Origin: CAZHGD01 sp964531735
GTDB taxonomy: Bacteria > Armatimonadota > UBA10988
Length of the DNA: 58,616 bases
Direction of reading: 5' to 3'
Assembly (NCBI GenBank): GCA_964531735.1
Contig: CAZHGD010000025.1
Coordinates: forward strand, 1 to 58,616
Shown: in pieces, positions 1 through 8,198 of the stretch
Layout: the number at the start of each line of letters is the position of its first letter
Numbering within the stretch: position 1 is the first letter of the stretch
Program-made: the position numbers and the translations under genes
Notes under the pieces: generated by a model
Seen by the model: the letters and a program-made list of their open reading frames with translations, nothing else
Databases searched by the model: none
What the model was told of the DNA's origin: nothing

Positions 1-1175
1 GCGCCGGGCGCGCCCGCCCGCGCGCGCGCCAGCGCCTCGCCCACCCCAGCCTGCCAGCGCTGCTCGCAGGCCGCAAGCCGCTCGCGGGCCGGTGCGGCCA
101 GACTGATGGCGAACACGCGGCCATCCAGATCCGGCAACGGCGTCTGCCGCGCGCCGAGCGGCAACGGCACGTATGGCGCCTGGTCGGCCTGCCCCAGCGC
201 CGCCCAAGCCACGGTCAGCCGCGCCGGCTCCGCCGCGTCGATCTCGACCGTCAACGACGAACAGTTGCCGGCCACGCAGACGCCGGGCAAGCGCGAGGCC
301 TCGTTGAAGTCGCTGACCGTCAGGCGGCCGCGGCGTTCGGCGAGCAGGGCCACCAGGTGCTCGTGCGGCACGGTGACGATGGTGTCATCGCGAACCCGCC
401 GCACGTGGACGCGCTCATGGCTGTTGTAGACCACCACGGCGTCACCGTGCCGGTCGGCGAAAGCCCAGTTGGTGGCGATGTTGCCGCCGGCATACTGCCG
501 GCGGTCGTTCATCTCGCGGACCATCTCAATGGCCTCATCGCAGCACGTGGCGCGCTCGGCGATCAGCCGCAGGCCGTACGGGTTCATCAAGCCCCGGTAG
601 CGCGGCGCCGGGTCGGTGCCGGCCTGATCGGCCGAACCGGCCAGTCCGGCGGCATTGACCATCATCATCACGCCGGTGTCACTGGTGTCGCCCACCGCCA
701 CATACGGCAGCAGCGGGTCGCCCGGCAACTGCGTGTGCTTGCGGTAGACCGCCTGCGTCCGCATGACGTTGTCGCGGTTCTTGTGAAAGAGGGTGCGGCC
801 CTCGGCCGTGGCGGCGCCCACCGCTGCGTAGGAGGTGCACTCCTCGGCGAACAGCAGGCCCCGGTAGCGTCCGGCCAGGCACGCGCGGTAGAGCGCCGGA
901 TCGAGCCCAGCCGCCGCCGCGACAGCGTCGCCCTCGACATGCCAGTGCGGCGCCAACTCCTCGACCAGGTCGTTGTAGGCGCGCGCGCGCTCGACCAGGT
1001 CGGCTTCAGACAGGCCGTGGTCTCGTTCAGCGAGCGCCACGAACTCCTGCACGTGCCGGCGCACATCGGCGCCGTTGAGCTGCCCCCACAGCCAGCCCAG
1101 TTCGGCTGGCGGACCGGTAAGGTCGATCATCGGCAGACCGTGGCTGAGGTCAGGGGTCGCGGCAGGTGACGGCAT
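1..1175 (-). CDS. C45-type Ntn hydrolase (acyl-CoA:6-APA acyltransferase-like), 3' end cut by window
   Basis: Seen: one open frame runs from about 1175 down through base 1 without a stop, so the C-terminus lies outside the window. The translation has an N-terminal block (IDLTGPPAELGWLWGQ) like the start of C45 proteins. It then has ECTSYAAVG, where the Cys (residue 113 from this start) is the expected N-terminal nucleophile after self-cleavage, and HKNRDN, matching the family's conserved Asn/Arg/Asp region. Known of family: autoproteolytic amidohydrolases or acyltransferases acting on amide bonds; the substrate cannot be predicted. Start choice: in-frame ATGs lie at 1193, 1175 and 1130. A GAG/AAG-rich stretch precedes 1175, while 1130 best matches the family's usual start. 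No signal peptide is obvious. The gene stands alone on this side of the window. Confidence 0.8.
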   Translation of the reverse strand, partial: MPSPAATPDLSHGLPMIDLTGPPAELGWLWGQLNGADVRRHVQEFVALAERDHGLSEADLVERARAYNDLVEELAPHWHVEGDAVAAAAGLDPALYRACLAGRYRGLLFAEECTSYAAVGAATAEGRTLFHKNRDNVMRTQAVYRKHTQLPGDPLLPYVAVGDTSDTGVMMMVNAAGLAGSADQAGTDPAPRYRGLMNPYGLRLIAERATCCDEAIEMVREMNDRRQYAGGNIATNWAFADRHGDAVVVYNSHERVHVRRVRDDTIVTVPHEHLVALLAERRGRLTVSDFNEASRLPGVCVAGNCSSLTVEIDAAEPARLTVAWAALGQADQAPYVPLPLGARQTPLPDLDGRVFAISLAAPARERLAACEQRWQAGVGEALARARAGAPG

Positions 1176-1193
1176 CTTCTTCTCGCAGCCCAT

Positions 1194-1475
1194 GGGCGGC
1201 GAGGTATTCGCGCCGCGGACCAACCGACCTGCCTGGCCGGTGCCGCCTGCCCGCTGGCCTCTGCCCGCAGGGATCTGCAGGCGTACTCACCGCTAGCAGG
1301 TGCGGCTGACGCGGCTGACGCGTTCGCGCGAGGTGTTGAGACGGGCCGCGCTGGCGGTGCCGGCGAGATGCTCGTCGGCCCACCAGCACACCCGCGTGCG
1401 CTGCCGGTCAGGCGCCAGGGCGCGGCCGTGGCGCAGCAGCACGGGCCGCTCCTCGCGCGGCCCGCCAGATGGGCC
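1194..1475. other. Gene-poor stretch with a possible degraded C-terminal gene fragment
   Basis: No convincing gene. On the minus strand an open frame ending with a stop at 1293-1295 reads like the tail of a protein (WWADEHLAGTASAARLN, then an Arg/Ser-rich end). Upstream it runs straight into the repeat elements at 1476-1603, and no start or ribosome binding site is visible. It may be a gene truncated by repeat insertion, or chance coding-like sequence in GC-rich DNA. I could not assign a family. Confidence 0.25.
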
Positions 1476-1603
1476 AGCACCAGCGTGGTCTGGTGCTAAG
1501 CAGCCTCCCGGTGACGTTGTCCCGTAGGGGCGACCCTTGGGTCGCCCGGTTGCGGGCCACCAAGCGCTTACCGGCCTACGACAGGGCGGGCACAAGGCCC
1601 GCC
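1476..1603. repeat. Cluster of three short hairpins resembling dispersed REP-like repeats
   Basis: Three inverted repeats lie within 130 bases: AGCACCA/TGGTGCT (1476-1497, 8-base loop), GGGCGACCC/GGGTCGCCC (1528-1547, 2-base loop) and GGCGGGC/GCCCGCC (1585-1603, 5-base loop). They lie just downstream of the prepilin gene read on the minus strand and could also act as transcription terminators. Read on the minus strand, the first hairpin resembles the left end of the palindromic element at 41175 (shared ACCAGACCAC and flanking bases), which suggests a dispersed family. Confidence 0.5.
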
Positions 1604-1632
1604 GCTACCGGACAGGCTCTCCGAACGGCTGC

Positions 1633-2286
1633 TTAGTTCACCAGCGCGTTGGCGTTGCCGATGATGTCGCCGGCGCTGCGCCACTTCATGTGACCATCCA
1701 CAAAGCCCAGGTTCGAGCCGCCGTTGTGCCGCGTGTGGGCGTCGGTCCAGTTGGCCTGGGCGCCGGCGCCACAAGGTGAGTAGCCGCTGCCGGCGGTCGG
1801 ATAGCCCACATTGCCCGGCCAGCAGGACGGAATGGCCCAGTGACGGGTGTCGCTCTGGAGGAGCCGCTCCGCCGGATTCGCAATCGAGCCCAGCGAGGCG
1901 TTGGCAAGCCATGTGTTGAACCCGTAGCTGCCTTGCCCCTGAACGCTGGTCGAGGACCAGTCGCGCTGCGTCTCACCGCTGGGGCAGCCAAAGACCTGCC
2001 AGTTCTTGATGTACGGCTGGATCTTGAACCGCCAGGAGCAGATGCCGCCGACCGGGACCGGATTGCCGGGAATGGCGCTGTCATCGGTGAACTTCTCGTC
2101 ATAGTCCTGCACGTACTGCAGGTGACCCAGCACCATCTGCTTGACGTTGTTGGCGCAGCTCGACTGCCGCGCCTTCTCCCGCGCCTTAGCGAAGACCGGG
2201 AACAGAATGGCCGCCAGAATCGCGATGATGGCGATGACCACGAGCAGTTCAATGAGAGTAAAACCGTGTCGATTGCGGCGCTTCAT
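1633..2286 (-). CDS. Type IV prepilin-like protein (DUF1559/H-x9-DG family), copy 1
   Basis: A 217-residue secreted, pseudopilin-like protein. The N-terminus MKRRNRHGFTLIELLVV is a classic prepilin peptidase site (cleavage after Gly, then methylated Phe, Glu at +5) followed by a hydrophobic helix to about residue 30. The motif FPVFAKAREKARQSSC follows. Near the C-terminus HNGGSNLGFVDGH fits H-x9-DG. ATG 2286 is chosen because AGGAGAAGG precedes it; an upstream extension in the same frame has no pilin character. It is expressed alone, with hairpins at 1476-1603 downstream. Known of family: very many paralogs per genome in Planctomycetes and Armatimonadota, thought to be surface or pilus components; the precise role is unknown. 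Two further copies occur in this window (31996-32631 and 38749-39471). Confidence 0.92.
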   Translation of the reverse strand: MKRRNRHGFTLIELLVVIAIIAILAAILFPVFAKAREKARQSSCANNVKQMVLGHLQYVQDYDEKFTDDSAIPGNPVPVGGICSWRFKIQPYIKNWQVFGCPSGETQRDWSSTSVQGQGSYGFNTWLANASLGSIANPAERLLQSDTRHWAIPSCWPGNVGYPTAGSGYSPCGAGAQANWTDAHTRHNGGSNLGFVDGHMKWRSAGDIIGNANALVN

Positions 2287-2523
2287 GGCCCTTCTCCTAC
2301 CAAGCGCACCCACGCCCCACCAGCAGACCAAGCTCGGCCGGCAGACGTGTCGGCCAGCCAAGGATGTTGTAGCTGCCCGGAGCGTTCGGCGCAAGTGATC
2401 AACGCGCCCGCTGCGCCGCCTCGGCGCAACATCCCGGCCCTGGCCCGGCGCAGGTCGTTGACGCGGTGGCCGGCAGCGGGTACAACCTGCCCATCGACGC
2501 CGTGCTACAGATCGGGGACGTCC

Positions 2524-2784
2524 ATGAGCGATACAGAGCTGAGAGCCGAAGTCAAGAAGATGATCGTCGAGCGCTTGTTCCTTGACCGCAAAGGCGTCAA
2601 GCCCGACAGCATCGGCGACGATGACGACCTGATGGAGACGCTCGGCGTCGACTCGGTCGAGCTATTCGAAATCGTGGTGGGTGTGGAGGAGGACTACGGC
2701 GTGGCGCTCGACGAGGACGAGTTCAGCATCGAGCGCTACCAGACCGTGGCCCGCATCGCCGAACTGATCGCCGAACGGCGCTAG
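2524..2784 (+). CDS. Acyl carrier protein
   Basis: An 86-residue acidic four-helix protein of normal ACP length. The 4'-phosphopantetheine attachment site is GVDSVELFEIV, with Ser44 as the modified residue. The N-terminal helix (MSDTELRAEVKKMIVERLFL) and acidic loops are typical. ATG 2524 begins right at the conserved N-terminus and has a GGGGAC sequence upstream. A glycosyltransferase follows 14 bases downstream on the same strand. No ketosynthase, FabD/FabF or thioesterase is next to it, so it is more likely a specialised carrier (for example for a modified lipid or cell-wall acylation) than the housekeeping AcpP. That role is inference. Confidence 0.9.
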   Translation: MSDTELRAEVKKMIVERLFLDRKGVKPDSIGDDDDLMETLGVDSVELFEIVVGVEEDYGVALDEDEFSIERYQTVARIAELIAERR

Positions 2785-2798
2785 GCCGGCCGCGCACC

Positions 2799-3998
2799 GT
2801 GGCCCCGCGCATACTCCTGGTGAACCACGTCGGGGCCATCAGCGGCGCCGAGCAGAGTCTGTTGGTGCTCTTGCAGCACCTCGACCGCCGGCGCTACCGA
2901 CCGGAGCTGGCCTGTCCGGCCGGCGACCTGGCCGATGCCGCGCGCCAACTGGGTGTGCCGGTGCGGCCACTGCCGGTGTGCCGGCTGCATCGCGGCGGAC
3001 CCGTCGCCGCGGCGGTGTCGGCAGCGCGCCTGGCCGCCTTCACCCAGGCGCTGTCGGGGCTGGTACCCATGGCCGCGATCGTCCACGCCAACAGCGCGAT
3101 CGCGGCCATGGCGAGCGCACCGTGGGCCATCCTCCGCCGGCGGCCACTCCTGTGGCATGTGCGCGACCTGCGCCATCCGCCCGGTGCCGCGCGGCTCCTG
3201 CGGCCCACCGTGCGGCAGGCCGTGGCCATCTCGCGCGCGGTGGCCGCGAGCCTGTCTGTGCTGGGCTTCGGGCCCGGTCGTGTGGCCGTGGTGCCCAACG
3301 CCCTCGACGCCGCGGCGTGCCAGCCGCGCCGGCCGCGCGACGCGGTCCGGGCCGAGTTGGGACTCACCGCGAGCGACCGCGTGGTGGCCGTGGTCGGACA
3401 GCTTGTGCCTTGGAAAGGTCACGACCTGCTGCTCGACGCCATGGCACGGCTGACCGGCGGCGGCCGACCGGGCACGCCACACCTGCTGGTCGTGGGCGAC
3501 GACCTGTTCGGCGAGCACGGTGACTGGGTGGCCGCGCTACGCGGGCGGGCGGGTCGGCCACCGCTGGCCGGCCACGTCCACTGGTGTGGCTACCAGCAGC
3601 CGGTGGCCGACTACCTGGCCGCAGCCGACGTGCTGGCCCTGCCCTCGCGCGACGAGCCGTTCGGCCGCGTGCTCCTCGACGCGATGGCCCTGTCGCTGCC
3701 AGTGGTCGCCACGGCCGGTGGCGGCGTGCGCGACATCGTGGTCGCCGAGCGGACGGGCCTGCTGGTGCCCACCGGCCGCGCCGACGCCCTGGCCGACGCG
3801 CTGGACCGCGTTCTGCGCCAACCCGACCTGGCGGGACGCCTCGGCCGTGCCGGCCATCAGCGGTTGCTCGCGCACTTCGCGCCGCCGTCACACGCCCGGG
3901 CCGTCATGGCGCTCTATGACCGGTTGCGCGGTGATGCGCCCAGCCCACAAGGACTCGGCTGGAGTGCGGCGAACGCGCCACCGCCGGAGCAAGGGTGA
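2799..3998 (+). CDS. Glycosyltransferase family 4 (GT-B fold)
   Basis: A 399-residue cytoplasmic or peripheral glycosyltransferase. The N-terminal Rossmann domain starts RILLVNHVGAISGAEQSLL, a pattern of GT4 enzymes that bind the acceptor. The C-terminal domain has VVGQLVPWKGHDLLLDAM (start of the donor-binding domain) and the signature SRDEPFGRVLLDAMALSLPV near residue 284, where the usual second Glu is Asp. It likely transfers a nucleotide-sugar-derived hexose to a lipid or polysaccharide acceptor; donor and acceptor are unknown. The start is GTG 2799, just after the ACP stop. A five-gene same-strand run (ACP, GT4, membrane protein, MoxR, small membrane protein) suggests an envelope function. 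Confidence 0.88.
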   Translation: MAPRILLVNHVGAISGAEQSLLVLLQHLDRRRYRPELACPAGDLADAARQLGVPVRPLPVCRLHRGGPVAAAVSAARLAAFTQALSGLVPMAAIVHANSAIAAMASAPWAILRRRPLLWHVRDLRHPPGAARLLRPTVRQAVAISRAVAASLSVLGFGPGRVAVVPNALDAAACQPRRPRDAVRAELGLTASDRVVAVVGQLVPWKGHDLLLDAMARLTGGGRPGTPHLLVVGDDLFGEHGDWVAALRGRAGRPPLAGHVHWCGYQQPVADYLAAADVLALPSRDEPFGRVLLDAMALSLPVVATAGGGVRDIVVAERTGLLVPTGRADALADALDRVLRQPDLAGRLGRAGHQRLLAHFAPPSHARAVMALYDRLRGDAPSPQGLGWSAANAPPPEQG

Positions 3999-4002
3999 GC
4001 TC

Positions 4003-4506
4003 ATGAGCACGACACCGACCGTGACCCCTGCGGAGTCCTTGTCGTCGTTTGCCACGCGCGTCGGCGGCTATCTGGCCATCTTGCTGATGGTCCTGGCCAC
4101 GACCCCCGTGCCCACCGCGGCCATGCTCGGCTGGCTGCTGGCCATGGTCGACTGCCCGGTGACGGTGCAGGGCAGCTTGGTGCAGATCGGCGGCACCGCG
4201 CAGCACCTGGTCACCAGTTGGTGGTCGGCCACCCCCGTGGTGGTGCTTGGCGCCAGCCTCATCCTCGCGCACCGGGCCACGCTCGGACAGCAGCTTGGCG
4301 GCGTGGCGCTGGTCACGTTCAACAGCCTGCTGGTCAATCTGCTGGTCATGGGGCTGTTGCTACAGGCGCCGCCGGTGGCGGCGCACCGACTCGTCCGCAG
4401 TCTGCAACTCGGGTATCCGGTGGTGATGGGCGGGCTGTTGGTGGTGACGGTGCTCTACTGGACCCGCCGGGTGGTGCTCCCGGCGCAGAAGGCGCAGGTC
4501 GGCTGA
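4003..4506 (+). CDS. Integral membrane protein, four predicted helices, unknown function
   Basis: A 167-residue protein with about four hydrophobic segments: YLAILLMVLATTPVPTAAML, then TPVVVLGASLILA, GVALVTFNSLLVNLLVMGL and VVMGGLLVVTVLYW. It ends in a basic tail. ATG 4003 lies 4 bases after the GT4 stop and has AGGGTGAG upstream. The stop is one base before the MoxR start, so the three genes look co-transcribed. I do not recognise a named family. It may be a membrane partner of the MoxR ATPase or of the glycosyltransferase. Confidence 0.75.
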   Translation: MSTTPTVTPAESLSSFATRVGGYLAILLMVLATTPVPTAAMLGWLLAMVDCPVTVQGSLVQIGGTAQHLVTSWWSATPVVVLGASLILAHRATLGQQLGGVALVTFNSLLVNLLVMGLLLQAPPVAAHRLVRSLQLGYPVVMGGLLVVTVLYWTRRVVLPAQKAQVG

Positions 4507-4507
4507 G

Positions 4508-5506
4508 ATGGCGGAAGCCCCGGGACGCGGTGTCAACGAGAGCCAGGCGGCCCAGGCGCGCGAGCTCTGCAGCCGCATCATCGCCAACATCGAGAAGGTG
4601 GCGCTGGGCAAACGGCATGTGGTGACTCACGCCCTGGCGGCGGTGCTCGCCGAAGGGCACGTGCTCTTCGAAGACGTCCCGGGCGTGGCCAAGACCATGA
4701 TCGCCCGGTCGCTGGCGGTCTCACTGGGTTGTGGTTTCCGGCGCATCCAGTGCACCCCGGACCTGCTGCCGACCGAGGTCACCGGGTCGTCGGTGTTCAA
4801 CCAGAAGACCGCTGAGTTCGAGTTCCGACCTGGGCCGGCGTTCACCAACGTCCTGCTGGCCGACGAGATCAACCGCGCCACGCCGCGGACGCAGGCGGCG
4901 CTGCTGGAGTGCATGGCGGAGACGCAGATCTCGGCCGACGGCGTCACCTATGACCTGCCTCGACCGTTCGTGGTCCTGGCCACCCAGAACCCGGTCGAGC
5001 AGGAAGGCACCTTCCCGTTGCCCGAAGCCCAACTCGACCGCTTCCTCGTCCGCCTGTCGGTCGGCTATCCATCACTGCAGGCGGAGCAGGAGATGCTCGA
5101 GCGCCAGAAGCTGCGGCACCCGATCGACAGTCTGCAACCGGTCTGCGGCCCGCAGGACTTCGTCAGCCTGCAGCGCGCCGCGCGCGAGGTCTACGTCCAC
5201 GAGCAGGTGCGTGCCTACATCGTGCAACTGGTGCACGCCTCGCGGCGCCACGAGCACCTGGCTCTTGGCGGCAGTCCCCGGGCGACCATCGCGCTCTACC
5301 GCACGGCACAGGCGCTGGCGTTGATCAGCGGACGCACCGTCCGCGGTCAACTGGTGGTCCTGCCCGACCAGGTGCAGGAAATGGTGCCCTACGTGCTCTC
5401 GCATCGGCTGATGGTCAAGCCCGAGAGCCGCCTCGAAGGGCTGGACGCGCGCAAGCTGGCCGACGAGCTGGTCGGGACCGTGCCGGCGCCGGTCGCCAAG
5501 GGCTGA
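4508..5506 (+). CDS. MoxR-family AAA+ ATPase
   Basis: A 332-residue ATPase of typical MoxR length. Seen: a Walker A-like loop in LFEDVPGVAKTMIARSLA; Walker B in NVLLADEINRATPRTQAALL; a sensor region with ATQNPVEQEGTFPLPEAQLD; and a C-terminal lid with GGSPRATIALYRTAQALA. Known of family: MoxR proteins are chaperone-like AAA+ machines that act with VWA-domain proteins (MxaD/DUF58-type partners) to insert metals or mature envelope enzymes. The usual DUF58 and VWA partners do not follow here, which is unusual. The gene starts immediately after the upstream membrane protein, implying an operon. Confidence 0.93.
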   Translation: MAEAPGRGVNESQAAQARELCSRIIANIEKVALGKRHVVTHALAAVLAEGHVLFEDVPGVAKTMIARSLAVSLGCGFRRIQCTPDLLPTEVTGSSVFNQKTAEFEFRPGPAFTNVLLADEINRATPRTQAALLECMAETQISADGVTYDLPRPFVVLATQNPVEQEGTFPLPEAQLDRFLVRLSVGYPSLQAEQEMLERQKLRHPIDSLQPVCGPQDFVSLQRAAREVYVHEQVRAYIVQLVHASRRHEHLALGGSPRATIALYRTAQALALISGRTVRGQLVVLPDQVQEMVPYVLSHRLMVKPESRLEGLDARKLADELVGTVPAPVAKG

Positions 5507-5635
5507 ACGCGGCGGTCCATTCGGCCGCGACTCGTCGCGCCGAGTTTATTGCGGAACAGTGAAGGCCCAAGGAGGAGTTGCTTTCCCAGAAACCAACGCC
5601 CGGCCTGAGAGTCCGGACGTCTGGGAGTCGTAGCG

Positions 5636-5824
5636 ATGATGACGATTCTCTCGGTCGTTGCCGTACTGGTCACGGTCTGCTGCCCACCCACACTGCCTAT
5701 GTGGCTGTTCATTCTGGTGGGTTTCCCGCTCACGCTTCGGCGGCAAGTGCGCGCCGAGTGGGTCAAGCGCGAAGGCCGGCTACCGGTCTTTGGCACCTGG
5801 GGCTGGTTCGTGGTCAACTGCTGA
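5636..5824 (+). CDS. Small membrane protein, 62 residues
   Basis: A short open frame MMTILSVVAVLVTVCCPPTL... with two hydrophobic segments separated by a Pro-rich turn, then a basic loop (RRQVRAEWVKREGRLP) and a hydrophobic C-terminus. GGGAG lies 10 bases upstream of tandem ATG codons. About 130 bases separate it from MoxR. Small size and lack of a recognised family keep confidence moderate, but the ribosome binding site and clear membrane character favour a real gene. Confidence 0.5.
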   Translation: MMTILSVVAVLVTVCCPPTLPMWLFILVGFPLTLRRQVRAEWVKREGRLPVFGTWGWFVVNC

Positions 5825-5949
5825 GCCGCGCCGGCTGGACCGGCCCGACGCCTGCGTAGTCCACGGACGCCGAGCTGGCGGCGGCGGTGGCGTGCCGCCC
5901 GCGCTGGGCGGGCGCTCCTGGCGTCAACGGAGGCTGGGCACCCGTCGGT

Positions 5950-5979
5950 TTGACAGGCGCGACTCCGCTCACGTATAAC
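5950..5979 (+). promoter_or_regulatory. Sigma70-like promoter for the GH42-like gene, possibly leaderless
   Basis: TTGACA (5950-5955), an 18-base spacer, then TATAAC (5974-5979). The ATG of the next gene is at 5987, 7 bases after the -10 box, so transcription would begin at or next to the start codon and the mRNA may lack a leader. No strong Shine-Dalgarno is possible in that space. Confidence 0.65.
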
Positions 5980-5986
5980 CTCCCCC

Positions 5987-8083
5987 ATGAACCCGCCTCC
6001 ACGCCGCCACCCGATACCTGCCTGGGCTGCTCGCGGCGCCCTGCGCTGGGCGTGGCTGGGCGGACGCGGCCTGGCCTACTACAAGCGTGGCGGCGCCTTG
6101 GTCGAGACCTACACCTGGGTTGAGGACTGGTACCAGCACAGCCTGTCACCGGCCACCTTGCGCCACCTCGCCGACACCGGGTTCAACCTGGTCACGCTGC
6201 CCTACTACGCCGGCTTCGGCCTGCTCACGGAGGCTGCCGGCCTGGCGGCGGCCGAAGCGGCCATGGCCCGCTGCCAGGACGAGGGCATGCGCGTCCTGGC
6301 CGCCATCGACGTCGGCGGTTGCTGCCTCGAAACGCTGCCGAGCGAGGCCGCCGACTTCGCCGACTGGCTGCTGCAGGACGCCGACGGTCGCCTCGTCACC
6401 AGCAGTCCGCGCGAGTACTGGCGGGGCCGACCCGACTTGACCTGTGCCGGCTACCTGGCGCACCTGGCCGAGGTCATTCAGCGCGCGCTGGCCGCCGGCG
6501 CCGACGGCGTCTGGCTGCATGACGTCGAACCGCGCTGTGGCTACCAGCCGACCGCCGTCGCCCAGTGGCACCGGTTCATCGCCGACCACACCGATTTCTA
6601 CCAACGCAAGTGCGGCTACCGCTCGACGGCGCTGCTGTCGCCGCCGCGCCTGGCGGTGCCGGGCGATCCGCTCTGCCTCGACTGGGAAGACTTCTGGGCG
6701 GAACGCTTCCAGCAGGCGTTGGCCACCATCAACGACACCGTCAAGTCGTCTGGCGCCGAGCGCCTGACGGTGGTCTCGGGGCCTTTCCAGGAGCACCATC
6801 CGTGGGAACGCTACCGAGTGCATGTCGACGGCATCCACGTGGCCAACCCGTGGCAGGCGGGCGTCGAGCACGGTGAGGTCGTCTCGCAGGCCGCCCTGTT
6901 CCTGATCGGCGATGCCGCCGAGCTGCTGGCCTTCGGCGACGGCCTGCGCTGCCAGGTCGGCGCGTTCCCGGATCTGCCGGTCGGTGCACAGATCGAGCTG
7001 AGCCTGGCCGAGGGCCTGTTCTTCGGCGGCCAACCGGTCAGCGCCGCCTGGGCGGGCCTGCCGGAGGGCAACCACGCCGCCTCGCCATTGGCCGACGCCG
7101 TCGGCCGCTCCGAGCCCTGGTGGTGCGCGTTCGAGCGACATGACCGGCAGGCCGTGGTGCGGCAACTGCTGGCCTTCGCGCGGCGCCACGAGAGCTTGCT
7201 CAGCGCGTCGGAGTCGGCCGCCACCATCGCGATTCTGCACAGCCGCGACAGCTTGCGGTTCGAGCGCGAGGCGACGGTGCTGAACCTACGCGCGGCGCAG
7301 TTGGCCTGCCTGCGGCGCCATCTGCCGGCAGACGTGCTGGTCAGCGACGATCTGGCGCACCTCGACCGCTACGACGTGCTGATCGTGCCGGAGCAGCCTT
7401 GCCTCTCACAGGCCGCGCTGCGGCGGCTGAGCGAGTGGGTGCGCGCGGGCGGCGGCCTGATCCTGGTCGGCTCGGCCGCGTCGCGAGCCCGTCGCGGCCG
7501 ACTGCGCCCGCCGGACTGGCTGGTGGAGGTCCTCGGCGTCAGCGGCTCGCGCTGGAGCCTGCCCAACGCCGAGGTGGTGCAGGCCGGCCGCGGCCGGGTG
7601 CTCGCGCTGCCGGCGCTCGGCGTCGAGCCGTTCGCCTACCCAGCCGACGCGCCGGACCCGTCGGCCGGCTGGGAGTGGTTGCCGGACGCGGTCCGCGATG
7701 TCAGCGCCTGGCCGCTGCCCGTCCGGCTCGACGGGCCGGACACGCTGTTCTGCCGCGCCTATTGGAGCTCGGGCGGACATCTGGTCGTCCATCTGCTCAA
7801 CTATGAGGTGTACCGTCCGGCCGCCGGGGCCGTGCTGCATCTCAACCTCGACTGGCCCGACGCGCTGCCCGAAGTGGTGGTGCACAGCCCGGCCGATGAC
7901 CACGGCGGCATGCCGGTGCTGCCACGCCGCGAGGATGCCGCCGTATACGTGCCGTTGCCGCCGGTGGCCGTCTACGCCGTGGCCGAGGTGCGTCCGCAGC
8001 CCGACGGCGGGCGGTTCGCCGAAGAGCTGGAGGAGGCCGTGCCCGGCTTCGAGCCGGCGGTGCCGGAACTCGAGTTCGACTGA
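5987..8083 (+). CDS. GH42-like putative glycoside hydrolase (TIM barrel plus trimerisation-like domain)
   Basis: A 698-residue protein without an export signal. The first ~370 residues look like a GH-A type (beta/alpha)8 barrel: NLVTLPYYAGFGLL, GMRVLAAIDVGG, DGVWLHDVEPRCGY (a possible acid/base Glu) and LTVVSGPFQEHHPW. Residues ~420-520 (IAILHSRDSLRFEREA, VLIVPEQPCLSQAALRRL, GGGLILVGSA) resemble the class I amidotransferase-like trimerisation domain of GH42 beta-galactosidases. The C-terminus is a beta-rich domain. The catalytic nucleophile is uncertain, so exact substrate and activity are open. It is transcribed from the promoter at 5950 and followed after 115 bases by the CHAT-domain gene. 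Confidence 0.65.
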   Translation: MNPPPRRHPIPAWAARGALRWAWLGGRGLAYYKRGGALVETYTWVEDWYQHSLSPATLRHLADTGFNLVTLPYYAGFGLLTEAAGLAAAEAAMARCQDEGMRVLAAIDVGGCCLETLPSEAADFADWLLQDADGRLVTSSPREYWRGRPDLTCAGYLAHLAEVIQRALAAGADGVWLHDVEPRCGYQPTAVAQWHRFIADHTDFYQRKCGYRSTALLSPPRLAVPGDPLCLDWEDFWAERFQQALATINDTVKSSGAERLTVVSGPFQEHHPWERYRVHVDGIHVANPWQAGVEHGEVVSQAALFLIGDAAELLAFGDGLRCQVGAFPDLPVGAQIELSLAEGLFFGGQPVSAAWAGLPEGNHAASPLADAVGRSEPWWCAFERHDRQAVVRQLLAFARRHESLLSASESAATIAILHSRDSLRFEREATVLNLRAAQLACLRRHLPADVLVSDDLAHLDRYDVLIVPEQPCLSQAALRRLSEWVRAGGGLILVGSAASRARRGRLRPPDWLVEVLGVSGSRWSLPNAEVVQAGRGRVLALPALGVEPFAYPADAPDPSAGWEWLPDAVRDVSAWPLPVRLDGPDTLFCRAYWSSGGHLVVHLLNYEVYRPAAGAVLHLNLDWPDALPEVVVHSPADDHGGMPVLPRREDAAVYVPLPPVAVYAVAEVRPQPDGGRFAEELEEAVPGFEPAVPELEFD

Positions 8084-8198
8084 CGCCGCTGTAACAGCCA
8101 GGCGGTCGCCCGGGTGAACCAGGCCCCTGGCCCAGCGTCGGTGCCAGTGAGCCATACCGCCACCGCCGCACGAGCGGTGGCATTGTGGGAGGACGGGC

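Noticed and set aside
357..1169. Long plus-strand open frame of about 270 residues antisense to the C45 gene
   Set aside because: Its sequence is low-complexity Arg/Val/Gly, has no recognisable family and lies opposite a clear C45 protein; typical shadow frame in GC-rich DNA.
1840..2523. N-terminal extension of the frame that ends in the acyl carrier protein
   Set aside because: The extension is antisense to prepilin 1 and has no ACP-like sequence. ATG 2524 begins exactly at the conserved ACP start.
5507..5635. Riboswitch in the leader of the small membrane protein gene
   Set aside because: Some inverted bases are present but no match to a riboswitch class I know could be established.
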